From: Neodiprion pinetum
Lineage: Eukaryota; Arthropoda; Insecta; Hymenoptera; Diprionidae
Assembly: GCF_021155775.2 (NCBI RefSeq)
Contig: NC_060235.2
Span: 18,121,193-18,185,192 of the forward strand
DNA: 64,000 nucleotides
Direction: 5' to 3'
In this document: positions 52,339 to 64,000 of the stretch, in pieces
Position numbering within the stretch: position 1 is the stretch's first letter
How the letters are laid out: every line of letters begins with the position of its first letter
The notes under the pieces: generated by a model
What the model was told of the DNA's origin: nothing
What the model saw: only the letters and a program-made list of their open reading frames with translations
Databases searched by the model: none
Translations under genes and position numbers: made by a program

Positions 52339-55300
52339 ATGGCGTGCCCCATGAGAAACGGAGGAGGGTCAGTAGAATTAAAAGTGTATACTTGAAATAA
52401 TACTTAGAGATCATACTACGTGACACGAAGAAAGAATATTTTTTAACATAACTTTTAACAATGAACCAGACAAATGAAGATTTACACTTCATTAAATAAA
52501 TCATCTCAATTACTCAACGGCACTGAAAATCACAGAGACGTTTCAGCAACGAAACATATTCGCAACTTTCGTACCGCTGCGAGATAACGCAAACAAAAAC
52601 AATTATGATACTAACTAATTTTTTTTCCTCGTGACTTCTTCATAGGTCAAGTCCGATAAACTGATAGCTTATTCGAGTCAGTGACAGTGGAATAATAAAT
52701 TTTTAATCAAAGACTATTTTCGTCTTTGGCCTGTCGCAATGAAAATTCAAAATTTCGTTACTATTTCGTCAGATTATCATTTAACGGGTCATCAGGTCGT
52801 ATGGTTCTGTGTTACACATCATTAGACTGATGACGATTTAGACTTAAGCTTCAATTCGCGAGAACCTTGCGCAATACGAACTACGTATAATATTTACCAA
52901 TCTGTTCAGCGAGGACACAAGTCAGGATGGCGATCAATTGACCGAGGGTCCGGGTATGCTTTACGGCGAATACCTTCGTCTGGATAAAATACTGTCGGCT
53001 CAAAGGATGCTGAGCTCGCAATGTGGCGAGGAAGGCGTACACGACGAGCATCTGTTCATCGTAACCCACCAAGGTCAGCGATTTAATGTGATGTTTTACG
53101 CGACGATAGTTGTTTTGCATAATAGTGCTCTTCGAGAGATGCACAAGTTTGCTCTGACCCCTTAAGATAATCCGATTACGTTAATAAGTACAGCAATGAA
53201 TAGTATGACAATTACTGTTACAGCATACGAGCTATGGTTCAAGCAAATCATCTTCGAACTTGACTCTGTTCGCGCCTTGTTCAACACTGAGGTGAAAACT
53301 GGCAGACGCGAATTTTTAAACATTTCCACAGTATCCTATTTCTCATATTTATTTTTCTATAAGCAGTTCGTCAATTTCAGGGTCTTGACGAATCGAGAAC
53401 GCTCGAAATATTGAAGAGGTTGAACCGAATCGTCCTTATACTAAAAGTAAGTCTACAACTTTACAATTAAAATATAATCCGTATAATTGAACTTGCTTGT
53501 GTGCTTGTTGATGGTGCGAAACGGTATGTGTATGATAATATGTAGTTAGATAAAACCATGGCCACAATTAAGAAACCCATATGTCCAGATTGAGAAACGC
53601 TTTTTAATATTGCCACTCTGGAGAAAAGTTTTTTTCTAATAGTGGTCATCAAAAAGCAGGGAGGGGGGACCACTTGGTACAAATTTATATTTTCAAGTAA
53701 ATGAAATCAGCGAGTATGCAAATAGGAAACCAAATATTTTACAACATGACTGTAACAAAAGAGGAAAAACAAGCAGAGGTAAATAAGGAAACAGCGTTAC
53801 ACGTACAATTTTGTGCTCTGGCTAGCTGAAAGTTAATTGGCTTTTCTTTGCCGTTGGGATCCAGCATAAGCGACTGGGCGTGATTGTTTTAGGCAAATCA
53901 CACGAATATCAAAGCAAAAGAAAGTTCGTAAAAGCTGTTCAAATGTCGTAATAATAAGTGAAATAGGATTTTTTTTGCTGCTATATTTTCCACCGATATT
54001 TCAGCCGAACTCGTAACACTCTGAGATGATAAACTAGACATTGCGTACATCAGTTGGAACTCGAAATGTGCGAAGACTGGTATACGTACGGAATGCGGAA
54101 ATAGAAAAAGATAAAAGGAACGAAATCCCCTGGTGACAATGACAGTGGTATTAGCCTGGGGGGTAAACGACCTGTTCCGTGTTCACGGCTGGGTGTAATC
54201 CAATTATGAATATACACACGTGCGAGTGTAACTATGATCAAGGAAGTATTACATTTCGGGCTACATTTAGGATTTCGAGTGTATATAGGACGTAGGATCA
54301 GTTTTACCTGGCGCGTGTAGCGAAGGTATCTGGGTCAAGCTCGCGATTTTTTGCATCATGATATATTGTGCGCATATGCGACGTTACTATTATTTCACGG
54401 AGGCGACCTCGTAACGCGTTCCCGATATCGTTTACCGCCTCGTGGATTAAATATTTGTTAAATAACTTCTTAGATATGATTCTCTCTCTCTTTCTATGAG
54501 TGAATATTGTGCCACATCGATATGTGTACTTGAACGCGATGAACTGTTGTAGAATTTTACACGATATACACACATATTGCATAGCCTTGTATTTGTATGG
54601 GTAATACGCACAAATTCACAATAACAATATATTGAGTAAGTTAGACCCACGAGAATTTCGCATAATGTATAATCGTCAGGCCAGCCTCAACTGCCCTCGA
54701 GGTCTTACAACAATCTCCGTTGGATTCCGTGAAACATATAACACATATGTATATAGTTAGATGCGTATTTCATGTTATCTTGCACCTGCAATATCATGCA
54801 TATATTATATCCTGCAGAGTAATGCACACGTAACCGGGTTGATATTATTTCTTTTCCTTTTCCTCTCCTTCTCTGCGGCCTGTTTTCTTCGGATCGAAAA
54901 TCTCTTACCGTCGTCACGGCCAGTGTCGAGTTCCCACTCGTCGTCTCGACTTACAGACCTCAAGCCTATCCTTGCGTGTATATTATACATTCATCCCATT
55001 TGTCCAACCTGCCCGCGACTACAAACTCACGGTTTTCTCACACCCTAGCCTATTCAAACTGGTACGATTACATTATTGTTTTTGGTGAGAAGTCACACCT
55101 AGGTTTGCGTTTACGTTCACAGAAATGCCTCAAAGACATCCTACGAATTTATATTGACGCCAGACCCTACAGAGACCATTAATCTCATTTTAAAACCCGC
55201 TTTCAGGAAAACCCGTAAGGATTTCCCCACTCATTTCGTTAGCTTCGCTTTTCAAACAGCCCAAATTCTCCGATCTGAGACATCTCCTTGCCCAAGTTAA

Positions 55301-57397
55301 TTGTGTGCCAAAGTACACGATACAGGTGACGTGCGTAAGCCTGTCGTGAATGAGCTCCGTGATACAAGAGGGTCTCCGCTTACCGTGAGAAGCCAAAGAA
55401 ATCCTCTTGCACTCTAGTAAGGACTGACAGCGAGCGTTGGGTTCTTCGGATCAATAGTCTCAATCTTCGTTAAACGAAAAAAATGAGAATAAATACAAAT
55501 CGGGGCTTTCGATCGAGGCTGAAGTTAATGTATCCGGAGTTTTCTGTGAAACTCGCTCGCTCAACGCCAGCAAATAGGCAATTCGAACGCTCGGAATGTG
55601 ACATGTAGTATCAGTTGCCTAATCTGCCGGCGTCGAGTGCGCGTGTTTTACTGAAAACTCCGAGTATATCAACCAAGAGGGATAACAGGAAATCGGAAAA
55701 TTGGTTTCAGCTACTCGTGGACCAGGTGATGATCCTGGAGACGATGACACCACTTGACTTTATGGCTTTCCGCGACTACCTCTGTCCTGCATCCGGTTTC
55801 CAGTCGCTCCAGTTTCGCCTGCTCGAGAACAAGCTCGGCCTGCTTCAGGAGCACAGAGTAAAGTACAACCAGAGTTACACCAGGGTATTTGGCAGGGATC
55901 CCGAGGCTATGACAGCTCTTGGCCTCGCGGAGAACGAGCCGAGTCTGAGCTGCCTGGTCCAGCGATGGCTGGAGCGCACGCCTGGATTGGAACCCCACAA
56001 TTTCGACTTCTGGGGAAAGTATACCAGAGCGGTTGAAGGGATGCTGACGGGGCAGGAGGCTTCGGCCAAGGTAAGAGGCTTGTCTTTTCGGTTCATTCAC
56101 ATCCTACGTTACGGAAAGTGACTTTGCGAAAGTGCATTTGACTTGCTACTAAGCATTAGAGTGTATCAAGAGTCAAACCCAATGTTTTCAGCATGGTACT
56201 AAGAATTTCAAATCATCTAATAAACTTTGCGAAGGAAGCGACCAGACTAACAGATAACGTAAACACAGCTTCTTTTACCTGCGATTAGGTGCAGTTGCAT
56301 AAGGTGTGAAAGCAAATAGAAGATAATTAAAGGTAAAAGTTAAAAGGTGGGAAAAAAACAATCGAGGAACTGTACGATCCTGCGGTCAGTTAACGGGCTT
56401 CGCTGGCATCAGATATACACCCACTCACCGACTCTCGACTACATAACGTAACATAAGTTTGCGACGTCGGTTTCTGCGGTCAACCGCACCTGTCGCCGTA
56501 ATAATAATTAAATCGAAGGGACAAGAGAAGCGAATATTGTTATGAAGAGAGCTCTGTTTGCTAGGCACGGAGAGTCGTTTCAAATAAATCGGTTTCCATT
56601 GTACGTCTGTTACATAATTCGAAGATCCGAGTTTAATTATATCGTGCGGTGAATAATAGTACACGATTTTGTAGTTAACGTTTTTGAATGATCACATTTT
56701 GAATCGAATTATTATACGAAGGCGGAGAAGAGCGAGCAGGTGAGAAACCATCGGCTCTCCGACATCTCTTCGCGGAGGGCGGTCTTCGAGACGATATTCA
56801 ACGAGGCTCTTCACGACGCTCTTGTGTCAAGAGGAGAGCGGAGATTTACTCACGCGGCTCTCCAAGGCGCCGTTATGATAACGCTGTACAGGGACGAGCC
56901 TCGGTTTAGTCAGCCTCACCAGATCCTCACGCTACTCATGGACATCGATTCCTTGATCACGAAATGGCGATGTAAACAATTGAGAAATTGATTATTTTTT
57001 GCATTTATTGATATTCCACTTTGCTAAAATATCTCACAAGCAAGTTCTTTTACCCAGATAATCACGTCATCATGGTCCAGAGGATGATTGGCTCCCAACA
57101 GCTCGGCACCGGTGGTTCTTCCGGTTATCAGTACCTGCGGTCCACACTGAGGTAAAATATGCTGTTCGTTTTTTCCCGCGGTTACTGAAAAGATATGAGA
57201 AGAACTTCCATTTAAATTCCAGCGATCGTTACAAGGTGTTTTTGGACCTTTTCAATCTGTCAACGTTTTTGATACCGCGAAATCTCATCCCGCCGTTGAG
57301 CAGGGACATGAAGGCGAAGCTCTCGGGCGCGTGGGGATGTTGGGGAGCCGATGATGATCAAAACAATCTAGAAAGCTCCGCCGAAGCTTCTATGTAG
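52339..57397 (+). CDS. v: tryptophan 2,3-dioxygenase (vermilion)
   Basis: Eight exons (52339-52367, 52910-53073, 53224-53291, 53381-53446, 55711-56070, 56722-56971, 57058-57151, 57223-57397) join to 401 residues, near the family's 380-406. The enzyme uses haem to open the indole ring of L-tryptophan to N-formylkynurenine, the first step toward kynurenine and, in insects, ommochrome eye pigments. The segment DEHLFIVTHQAYELWFKQI contains the distal active-site histidine, TKWRYNHVIMVQRM the haem-ligand histidine, and GTGGSSGYQYLRSTL the substrate-binding loop. The N terminus MACPMRNGGG is encoded by a 29-bp first exon. The fourth intron is 2.26 kb. The acceptor of exon 6 (ATACGAAG) has a weak pyrimidine tract but fits phase and conservation. 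The tail after the conserved RYKVFLDLFNLSTFLIPR ends in an acidic SSAEASM. Confidence 0.97.
53447..55710 (+). other. fourth intron of TDO, 2.26 kb
   Basis: The intron has a GTAAGT donor and a TTGGTTTCAG acceptor. It contains several short open frames but no exon consistent with TDO and no recognisable nested gene or transposon. Confidence 0.65.
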
Positions 57398-58388
57398 ACT
57401 ATAATTCACGCATCTACGTGATATGTGATTTGCTTCAAGTCAGCACCGGAAAGGGGGATAAATGAAGAGTCAAATTTTATTTTCATGAGTTGTAGTAAAG
57501 TTATTATAATACGTCTGGAAATAATTTAACACGTTTACTTATAATTGTGTCACAAGATTGTACCGCTCCGTTTCCTTATCACAAATACCTAAATCAAGTA
57601 AATTGAACTGTCAGAGGAAACATTTTGACTTACGCGGTCATATTTAATGGCTAAACGATAATACTGTGTAAATAGTTTCGTACATTGCTTTATTTATCAT
57701 TCACCTGATTTGTTAAAGAGATCAAATTTTTATTCAAACACATTCATCAGTATGGAATCACAGGGTTTACATTTTTAATGGTATTTTTGTACTCTAGTAG
57801 ATTACGTGTCCAGTTGTAGATTTGAGCAGGAATAATAAGAATGATGGTAATGTTCTCACTTGATCGTCTTCATTTTTTAATTTACACGATGGAAATTAAA
57901 GTTATTTTCAGATTATAAGTCCATAGCCATCCGGCATTTGAATACTCTTTGTACAACTATAAGTGATATGTTTGATTTTGAATGTATAATCTACAAGTTA
58001 ATTAATTTTAATAGGTATATAATTTCCTAGCAGCAGTGGTACGCTAATACTGTCGTACGTATACGAACGTACTTATATTAAGATTCCTGTGTTACTTGTT
58101 GAAGTTATTGATTATTGCGAATATTATACACATGTAACCATATTTATAAAATTAAAAAAAGATAAAAATATAACGTGTATACCGTCTATGTGCTTATATT
58201 GCATATTAAAATGTTATTCGCGGAAACTGCACATAGGAATGTGTGAAGTTTTTTCCCCATTTCTCACAAAAAATTTTAAACAAACGAATGTAACACTTGC
58301 AGCCACAACGTGTTTCATGAAACAGTATGTTGCATAAACACATACGTAGTATAAATATTAAAAGGAAGGGTAACACAACTTTTCCCAT
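57398..58388. other. convergent 3' region of TDO and the cathepsin gene
   Basis: About 990 bp separate the two stop codons. The sequence is AT-rich and presumably made of the two 3' untranslated regions; an ATTAAA at about 57895 could serve TDO. I see no gene. Confidence 0.55.
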
Positions 58389-60245
58389 CTACGCGACGTC
58401 CAACGACGACACTTGGTTGGCAATACCTGCGAAAAGAATTCAACATTGTAATAAAACCGTGGCCGATAGTTGAAAAAAAAAGAAAATAATAGGAAAAAAA
58501 ATAATTCCTCACCGCAGAGATTACCGTAAGCTGCAAGGTACAGGTAACCATTATCGCCGAAATTCTCACCCCAGGAATTTCTGACAATATAAAAAGGCAC
58601 GGAGGCGCTCAAATCGTAGCCCACGATCTCAACCGCGTGATTTAGACTTTTGAATCCGCCGTCACAGTGGAATTGAATTATACCTCCCAGGTAATTTTGC
58701 CACGATAAAGCATTCACTGCTGCAGCGACTGGACCATGACTGACAAGGGTTGCCATCAGCGATTCTTCGGCGTCTACGAAACTGGCGATAAAAGAAAAAG
58801 CTATAGTTCCAGAATTCCGAGCGATTAAAACATCTAAGTGATGTTTTTTAGAGTTTCGACTGAGTAATCGGGTTGCATGCGGTTCAGGAGTATACGTACT
58901 TGTCGCATGTGAAATCTATAATCTGCACGCCAAATGTGCCCGCGGATGACAAATCTTCCCTGAATAAAGAGATTAATAATGAGATTACAGAGAGGGATCA
59001 TTTATTTCAATTAATACATCGCCATGGTCATTTTATACTTTTTCAATTGGCAGCTGTCCGTTCTCCACGTCATCGGGTACGCGGTTTCCGCCTTGATTTT
59101 AACCCGCGTTACCGTCAACCACATCAACAGACTGCAAATATCACCGCCGTTACAACCGAAGTTACTATTTCCAGCGCAATCAATCATCTGATAATAAAAA
59201 CCACGCATCAACGTAATCAGTTTCTCGTGTACATTGTGTTGCTATATTTCAGTCCAACTTGTTGCATTTTTTACCTCTTGAACACTAAGCGTGTGCAACG
59301 TGCCATTATTAATCGCAAACATCGTTTCGGCGACTTCGACAGTGCTGAATGCCCAGCAAGCACCGCAGTTCATTTGGTTTCGAACTGGAGTTACGAATCC
59401 CGTTTCTCTCCAGTCGAATTTTACCGGTAACCCGGTAGTAGATCTCCGCAATCTGTTCTTCTCACTGCTGTCGGCTCGACCATCTTTAGTATCATCCCGA
59501 TTGTGACGGTGCGAGTGATGATGCGAGTGATGGAGATGCCGCATTCCACGCGAGGACAAATCAGGGCGTAAATAAGAGCTCGCAAACTCGTCCTCAGACA
59601 AGTCGGAAAATTCTGTAACCCCGTATCTCGCACTTTCTTTCGATGTTCGCTTGGCGTTCATCTCCTCGATATGTCGAAGGGATCTCTAATTTTATTCAAA
59701 CAGAACAATTGCAATCGCTAATGTAACAATGTCCGTTAATTATAATTTTTCGTGATATCATTCAGACTATGACGCATAGAAGCCTCAGCCTTGTGACCGT
59801 AGCAGCATAAATACGATGCGTATGAACTTTATCGCAAAGGTTATACGTTATATATAAATATTTGTGAACAAAAATGTCAAGTACCGATAATGTCACTAAC
59901 TTAGATAAAGCGGCCGTGGAAAGCCCCACAAATCTGTATGCATGTGTTACAGCGTGTGTGATAATTGGCTTCAGAATATGGCGCGAAATCTAACAAGGCG
60001 CTGATTTGAATCAAATCAATCCGGAGGTAATCGGATTGTAGACAGTTAACGCCACCTACCTGAAATTTGCGAAACCTTTCCTCGTACTCTGCAGGTGATC
60101 GTGTATAAGATTTCTTAAATTTTTCAACATAAGTCTTGAACAATTTTAGGTCGCTTTCGGTGTTGTCGGGCTCGATCTTGATCGGTATTGCCAAGAAGCA
60201 CAGGCTCACTACCGCGATTGTGGTTATCACCTTTTTCCACTCCAT
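58389..60245 (-). CDS. CTSO: cathepsin O-like papain-family cysteine protease
   Basis: Six exons (60060-60245, 59275-59685, 59039-59187, 58900-58959, 58513-58781, 58389-58426) give 370 residues. An N-terminal hydrophobic segment (about residues 6-22) is a signal peptide, so the enzyme should enter the secretory or lysosomal route. The propeptide has an I29-like helix (FKTYVEKFKKSYTR, then YGVTEFSDLS). The mature domain shows the papain triad: NQMNCGACWAF with Gln166 and Cys172, NHAVEIVGY with His317 and RNSWG with Asn337. The assignment to cathepsin O rests on SWQNYLGGIIQFHC and on the short C terminus IANQVSSLDVA. Oddly, the propeptide carries a His-rich insert (LHHSHHHSHRH, about residues 113-123), followed by a basic LRR that might be a processing site. 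It lies head-to-head with RpS3, 741 bp away. Confidence 0.93.
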
Positions 60246-60986
60246 GACAATTGGCAGGACAAATTTTACATAACAAATTTACACAGCCGTAGTATATCAA
60301 CAAAGTACACTACCCTGATTCTAACCTATATGAACAATTCAGAGTATACGTGCAAGCGGCAATTAAATATACCTCGCGAGAAAATGTATTTTTATCTAAT
60401 TACTGAGGTGCCTCCTGCTTATAATGACTATTCTTTTACTGAATTAATCCCCACCGCAACTGTGGCCTGATCTAGCTTCTCTGTTATTCTTATGCGGAAT
60501 GCCTTATCGTTGCGCTACAACGATGCACACGCACCCCGCACACTCGGCATACATTGTATGATTTGTAAACGCATAGGTATGTAGTCACATACGAAGCTTT
60601 CACAGCTCATCCATTTCAGTCCCTTCGCTCCTGCTGACTGACAAAAGTGCAATTACACGTGCAAATCTGTCTGACTGTCGTCAGGCGTAGAAATGAATTT
60701 ACGCCTGATAGTGGCAATCGTGTACGCAAAATGATCAGAAAAACAACTGTATGATTTAATGAGAATATTTTTTAACCAAACTTGTACGTCAATAGCTTGA
60801 ATAATTTGTATTATCTTTACATGCTTATGATTTTTCTACTGCCACAAATGATCTCATCACATTTCAGTATGAATAGGTTAAAAAAAGATGCTGATTTGAA
60901 TGCGAGTTATGCAGTCGAGTCCCATTTCCGTTTCCAGTCGGAAGACCCTTCAGTTTTCCGTCTCCTTTCTTGTAACAGCGCTGATT
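60246..60986. promoter_or_regulatory. divergent promoter region of the cathepsin gene and RpS3
   Basis: These 741 bp separate two divergent start codons, so both promoters should be here. Just before the RpS3 ATG, a pyrimidine-rich stretch at about 60951-60972 (TTTTCCGTCTCCTTTCTTG) resembles the 5' terminal oligopyrimidine starts of ribosomal-protein mRNAs. This is inferred from position and composition; no TATA box is evident. Confidence 0.45.
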
Positions 60987-62416
60987 ATGGCAGCCCGTTC
61001 GATTTCGAAGAAGAGGAAGGTTAGTTAGTTTTAACAGTTTTTACCGCGTTTATCAAACAAATATCGCAATCACGGTAAAACGCAAACATTTCCTCACGAT
61101 ATTTTCCTGCTAAACCTGTGAATCGCCAAAGTTTGAATATCGGATCGCTCGGATACTTTCAGCTGTCGCTTGTTCCTCCCCAAAGCGGTTATCCCGCTCC
61201 TGTCACTTGTGCATCAAAAGTAACAAAACAGTTGTGATGCATTTCTGTGACACTCATTCTTTTGACAACGGCGAATCGCACTCCGATTTTTACTGGTTAA
61301 TTATTCCATAGCCACGCAGATTTTTGTAGGTTAGGTTAAGGTTAGGTTTGAACCGTAAACACAGCCTGGCCCTTCAAAATACCCCAGTTGTCGATTTTTC
61401 GATTCGTTATTTCCACATGAAAATGAGGTGAATTCTTCTCTGCCTTATGTTCAGAACTAATTTTACTTTTCATTGCAGTTTGTTGGAGACGGAGTCTTCA
61501 AAGCTGAGCTCAACGAGTTTCTGACTCGTGAACTTGCAGAGGATGGTTACTCGGGTGTTGAAGTGCGTGTCACCCCAACGCGCACTGAAATCATCATCAT
61601 GGCTACACGTACCCAGAATGTCCTAGGAGAGAAAGGACGCCGGATAAGAGAACTGACTTCGGTAGTTCAGAAGAGGTTCAATTTCAAGGAACACAGCGTG
61701 GAACTATACGCTGAGAAGGTAGCAACTCGTGGTCTTTGCGCCATTGCCCAGGCCGAATCTCTACGTTACAAACTTATCGGAGGACTGGCTGTCAGACGGT
61801 AAACATTTTAAATAATATTAATCCTAGTATTTATACGTAGTGTATTGGAGATTCAATACTTACAAGTATTTATTTTTCAATAAAGTGCGTGTTATGGAGT
61901 ACTTCGTTTCATCATGGAGTCTGGTGCTAAAGGATGTGAAGTTGTCGTGAGCGGAAAACTTCGTGGACAGCGTGCAAAGTCCATGAAATTCGTCGACGGA
62001 CTTATGATCCACTCCGGAGAGCCAACAAATGACTACGTTGACACAGCAACCCGACACGTACTCCTCAGACAAGGTAAACGTGCAATTTTGCCATTCCTGT
62101 TTAAGGAATATCAGAAGTAATAGTTTACAATAATGACGTGATTATCGAATGTTTTAAAATATTATATTTGACTACTTTTCTGCGTATGAACATAATGCGT
62201 GATAATTGTAAGTGTTATTATGTTACAGGTGTTTTGGGAATTAAAGTGAAAATTATGCTTCCTTGGGACCCCAACGGTAAGACTGGACCCAAGAAACCTC
62301 TGCCGGACAACGTGTCAGTCGTAGAGCCAAAGGAAGAAACTCTTCCCACTTATCCATCCTCCGATGTTAAGGTGGCCAAACCGGATGCTCCCCCTGTTGC
62401 ACCGATTCCTGTATAA
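60987..62416 (+). CDS. RpS3: 40S ribosomal protein S3
   Basis: Four exons (60987-61019, 61479-61798, 61886-62073, 62229-62416) give 242 residues, the normal family length. uS3 sits at the mRNA entry of the small subunit and also takes part in DNA-damage responses. The first exon encodes only MAARSISKKRK. The KH type-2 domain follows (FVGDGVFKAELNEFLTREL, then GEKGRRIRELTSVVQKRF), then the S3 C-terminal domain (ESGAKGCEVVVSGKLRGQRA). The tail is PPVAPIPV. Introns are 459, 87 and 155 bp; I looked for C/D-box snoRNAs in introns 1 and 3 and did not see a convincing one. A non-canonical ATTAAA poly(A) signal lies at 62433-62438. The gene converges on POFUT2, 288 bp downstream. Confidence 0.98.
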
Positions 62417-62432
62417 TTCCGCAGATCTTAAA

Positions 62433-62438
62433 ATTAAA
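62433..62438 (+). terminator. likely RpS3 poly(A) signal ATTAAA
   Basis: ATTAAA lies 17 nt after the RpS3 stop codon, in a short AT-rich 3' flank. It is a common variant of AATAAA, and a very short 3' untranslated region is normal for ribosomal-protein genes. Confidence 0.5.
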
Positions 62439-62608
62439 ACTTTTTGAAAGATCAATTGCTCTCACAGTTAATCGCAATTATACTTCCCCGAAAATATCTT
62501 TGCTAACTGTAAAAGTGGACTGGAGAGTAACCGACGCATAAATTATTACTCTTGAATTTTATCAACTGGTAGAAAAAGGTACAAACTATCAGAATGGGTA
62601 GAAGAATT

Positions 62609-62614
62609 TTTATT
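62609..62614 (-). terminator. likely POFUT2 poly(A) signal AATAAA
   Basis: On the minus strand AATAAA occurs about 90 nt after the POFUT2 stop codon. It is the first canonical signal found downstream. Confidence 0.45.
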
Positions 62615-62704
62615 TCCGAATATTTTTTTTACTGCATCTTTTCTTGGATACATTGTTGCGCATTGTGTTTAATTCGAATTTTTGATTTTCGCCATCTTGA
62701 CTCA

Positions 62705-64000
62705 TCACCATAAGATTTTCCATGAACTTCTAGATTTGCATTTCTCAATTCCGCACAATTCATTGAATGTCATCTTTGATGGGAAACCCATTATTTCCCT
62801 ATCTTCTTGGATTCGGAACGTGAACGTCGATTCGTGCGTTCCTATGAAGTACCTAGACATAATTAATAACATTGATTAGTTCTGTGGTCAGTAAAAAATA
62901 ATAGAAACTTACCTCGCTTTTGAACAAATTATTTGATCTATAATAGCAACACCCCCATCTTTATACAATTTTTTAACACTATCTGATGGTGTGTATCTTG
63001 TTACTGCATACATGTTTAGCAGTGATTTAAGCTCATTGTATTCTAGAGAAAGAAAAACAACGTGTAACGTATGATATTCTCACAAATGGTTGAAGCGATT
63101 TTGAGATATTCGTACCGTTATTCTCTGCATCTGTTGCTATAAAAATCGACTGCAAATTTAGTTCTTCCATTTTTATACTCAACTGAGATGCCGCATTCTT
63201 TATTGTCGGTACAGAACCTGCGCGACCTATTAAAAAATCGCGTCTTCTAAGGTGTACACATAGATATGGTCCTCCGAGCGCGTTTCTTTTGCTCTATGAA
63301 AAATAAAAAATACATTGTTTTGATCACTTTACAGTGTTTCGAGGCAAAAGAAATGAAACTGAATCGTTGGAATATCTGTTTCTGAATCTATTACTTTCTC
63401 CTTGGTCCAGTCCATAGGTAGTTCTGTCTTGTCCCTAGAGTCATTTGACTTTAAGTATTTCTGACTGAAATCATTAGCGATCTCATAGAGAGCAGAGTTA
63501 TATCTCATGCTGCGTCTTGCTGCCCAGTATTCTTTTGTACCGTAAGAATCATGAAGGGGTATCTCCATGTGATCGAACATCACAGAGCTGGAACATGATT
63601 CAATTAACTTGTTATTTCCTTTCATTTTCTCAGGTTTTCGTCAAAATTTCTACCTGTAAATATCAGGATAGAGATTCTCCTCAAGTCCAGACATAGTGCC
63701 ATGATAGACTAGGCACTTTACTTCGTTAGCAGTGACATTCGAGTAGCCCCAAAACTTTGCACCGTAGTTGCCAGAACTAGAGGCTTGGTACTTTCTCAAC
63801 GCATCAGGGGTACAGTTGACGAGCTGATTTTTATCGTCAAAGTTACCAGTCTCAAACATTTTTTCATCATTTTGTAAAATGTAGACACGATCTATCGCCA
63901 AGGTCTTGCTGTTTTGCGAGTACTCTGGAAAGAAAAGAGTGTGTTATTAACTGTTATTTGTTTTACCAATTTTAGCTTGCCAAGTACAGATACCTTTGAT
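62705..64000 (-). CDS. POFUT2: GDP-fucose protein O-fucosyltransferase 2, C-terminal part
   Basis: The gene is cut by the right window edge. Visible exons are 63994-64000 (partial), 63654-63924, 63395-63587, 63116-63293, 62913-63042 and 62705-62852, giving the last 308 residues. POFUT2 works in the endoplasmic reticulum and adds O-fucose to thrombospondin type-1 repeats. Landmarks are HDSYGTKEYWAARRSM, the nucleotide-sugar-binding ALGGPYLCVHLRRRDF, IFIATDAENNEYNELKSLL, YKDGGVAIIDQIIC and the terminal RYFIGTHESTFTFRIQEDRE block, all characteristic of POFUT2 rather than POFUT1. The frame stays open past the exon end at 63395, so the GTAATA donor there was chosen because it joins to the conserved segment in phase. 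The N terminus, including any signal peptide, lies outside the window. Confidence 0.95.

Noticed and set aside
61329..61351. TTAGG-like telomeric motif in RpS3 intron 1 (GGTTAGGTTAAGGTTAGG)
   Set aside because: Only about four imperfect units; too short for an interstitial telomere and common in insect DNA.
61020..62228. snoRNA in RpS3 introns
   Set aside because: Vertebrate RPS3 introns host snoRNAs, but I saw no convincing C box and D box pair with a terminal stem here.

Overview
This window looks like an insect nuclear genome. It is AT-rich, its genes are spliced with short GT-AG introns, and it is dense in microsatellites and small fold-back repeats. The recognisable proteins resemble insect or animal orthologues; a hymenopteran is possible, but I cannot fix the order or species from sequence alone.

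Region 1 to about 31.6 kb: gene-poor. I found no protein gene that I can defend here. It holds long simple repeats (GA, CT, GT, TA, poly-A, a 20-base poly-G, GAC/CGT/TACGAC arrays, a 127-bp CT tract), five fold-back or MITE-like elements with terminal inverted repeats, a 179-bp tandem duplication, an inverted repeat near 29.4-29.95 kb and some hairpins. It may be intergenic, or the intron or UTR of a large gene whose coding part lies outside the window.

Region 31.6 to 64 kb: a compact run of eight spliced genes whose exon phases I checked by hand. They are an RWD plus RING-H2 putative E3 ligase (minus), the ESCRT-II subunit Vps36 (minus), a bestrophin chloride channel (plus), the HemK-type release-factor glutamine methyltransferase HEMK1 (minus), tryptophan 2,3-dioxygenase/vermilion (plus), a cathepsin O-like cysteine protease (minus), ribosomal protein S3 (plus) and the C-terminal part of protein O-fucosyltransferase 2 (minus, cut by the window edge). 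From bestrophin onward the strands alternate gene by gene. Bestrophin/HEMK1, TDO/cathepsin O and RpS3/POFUT2 converge; HEMK1/TDO and cathepsin O/RpS3 diverge.

The genes do not form a pathway. They are housekeeping or physiological genes: endosomal sorting, translation, translation termination, tryptophan catabolism and eye pigment, Cl- transport, lysosomal proteolysis and ER glycosylation. I saw no clear new biological system. The best candidates for something undescribed are the TA-flanked fold-back element family, two unassigned coding-like exons (26.3 kb plus, 31.1 kb minus), a possible 36-nt cassette exon in bestrophin, and an unassigned RWD-RING protein.
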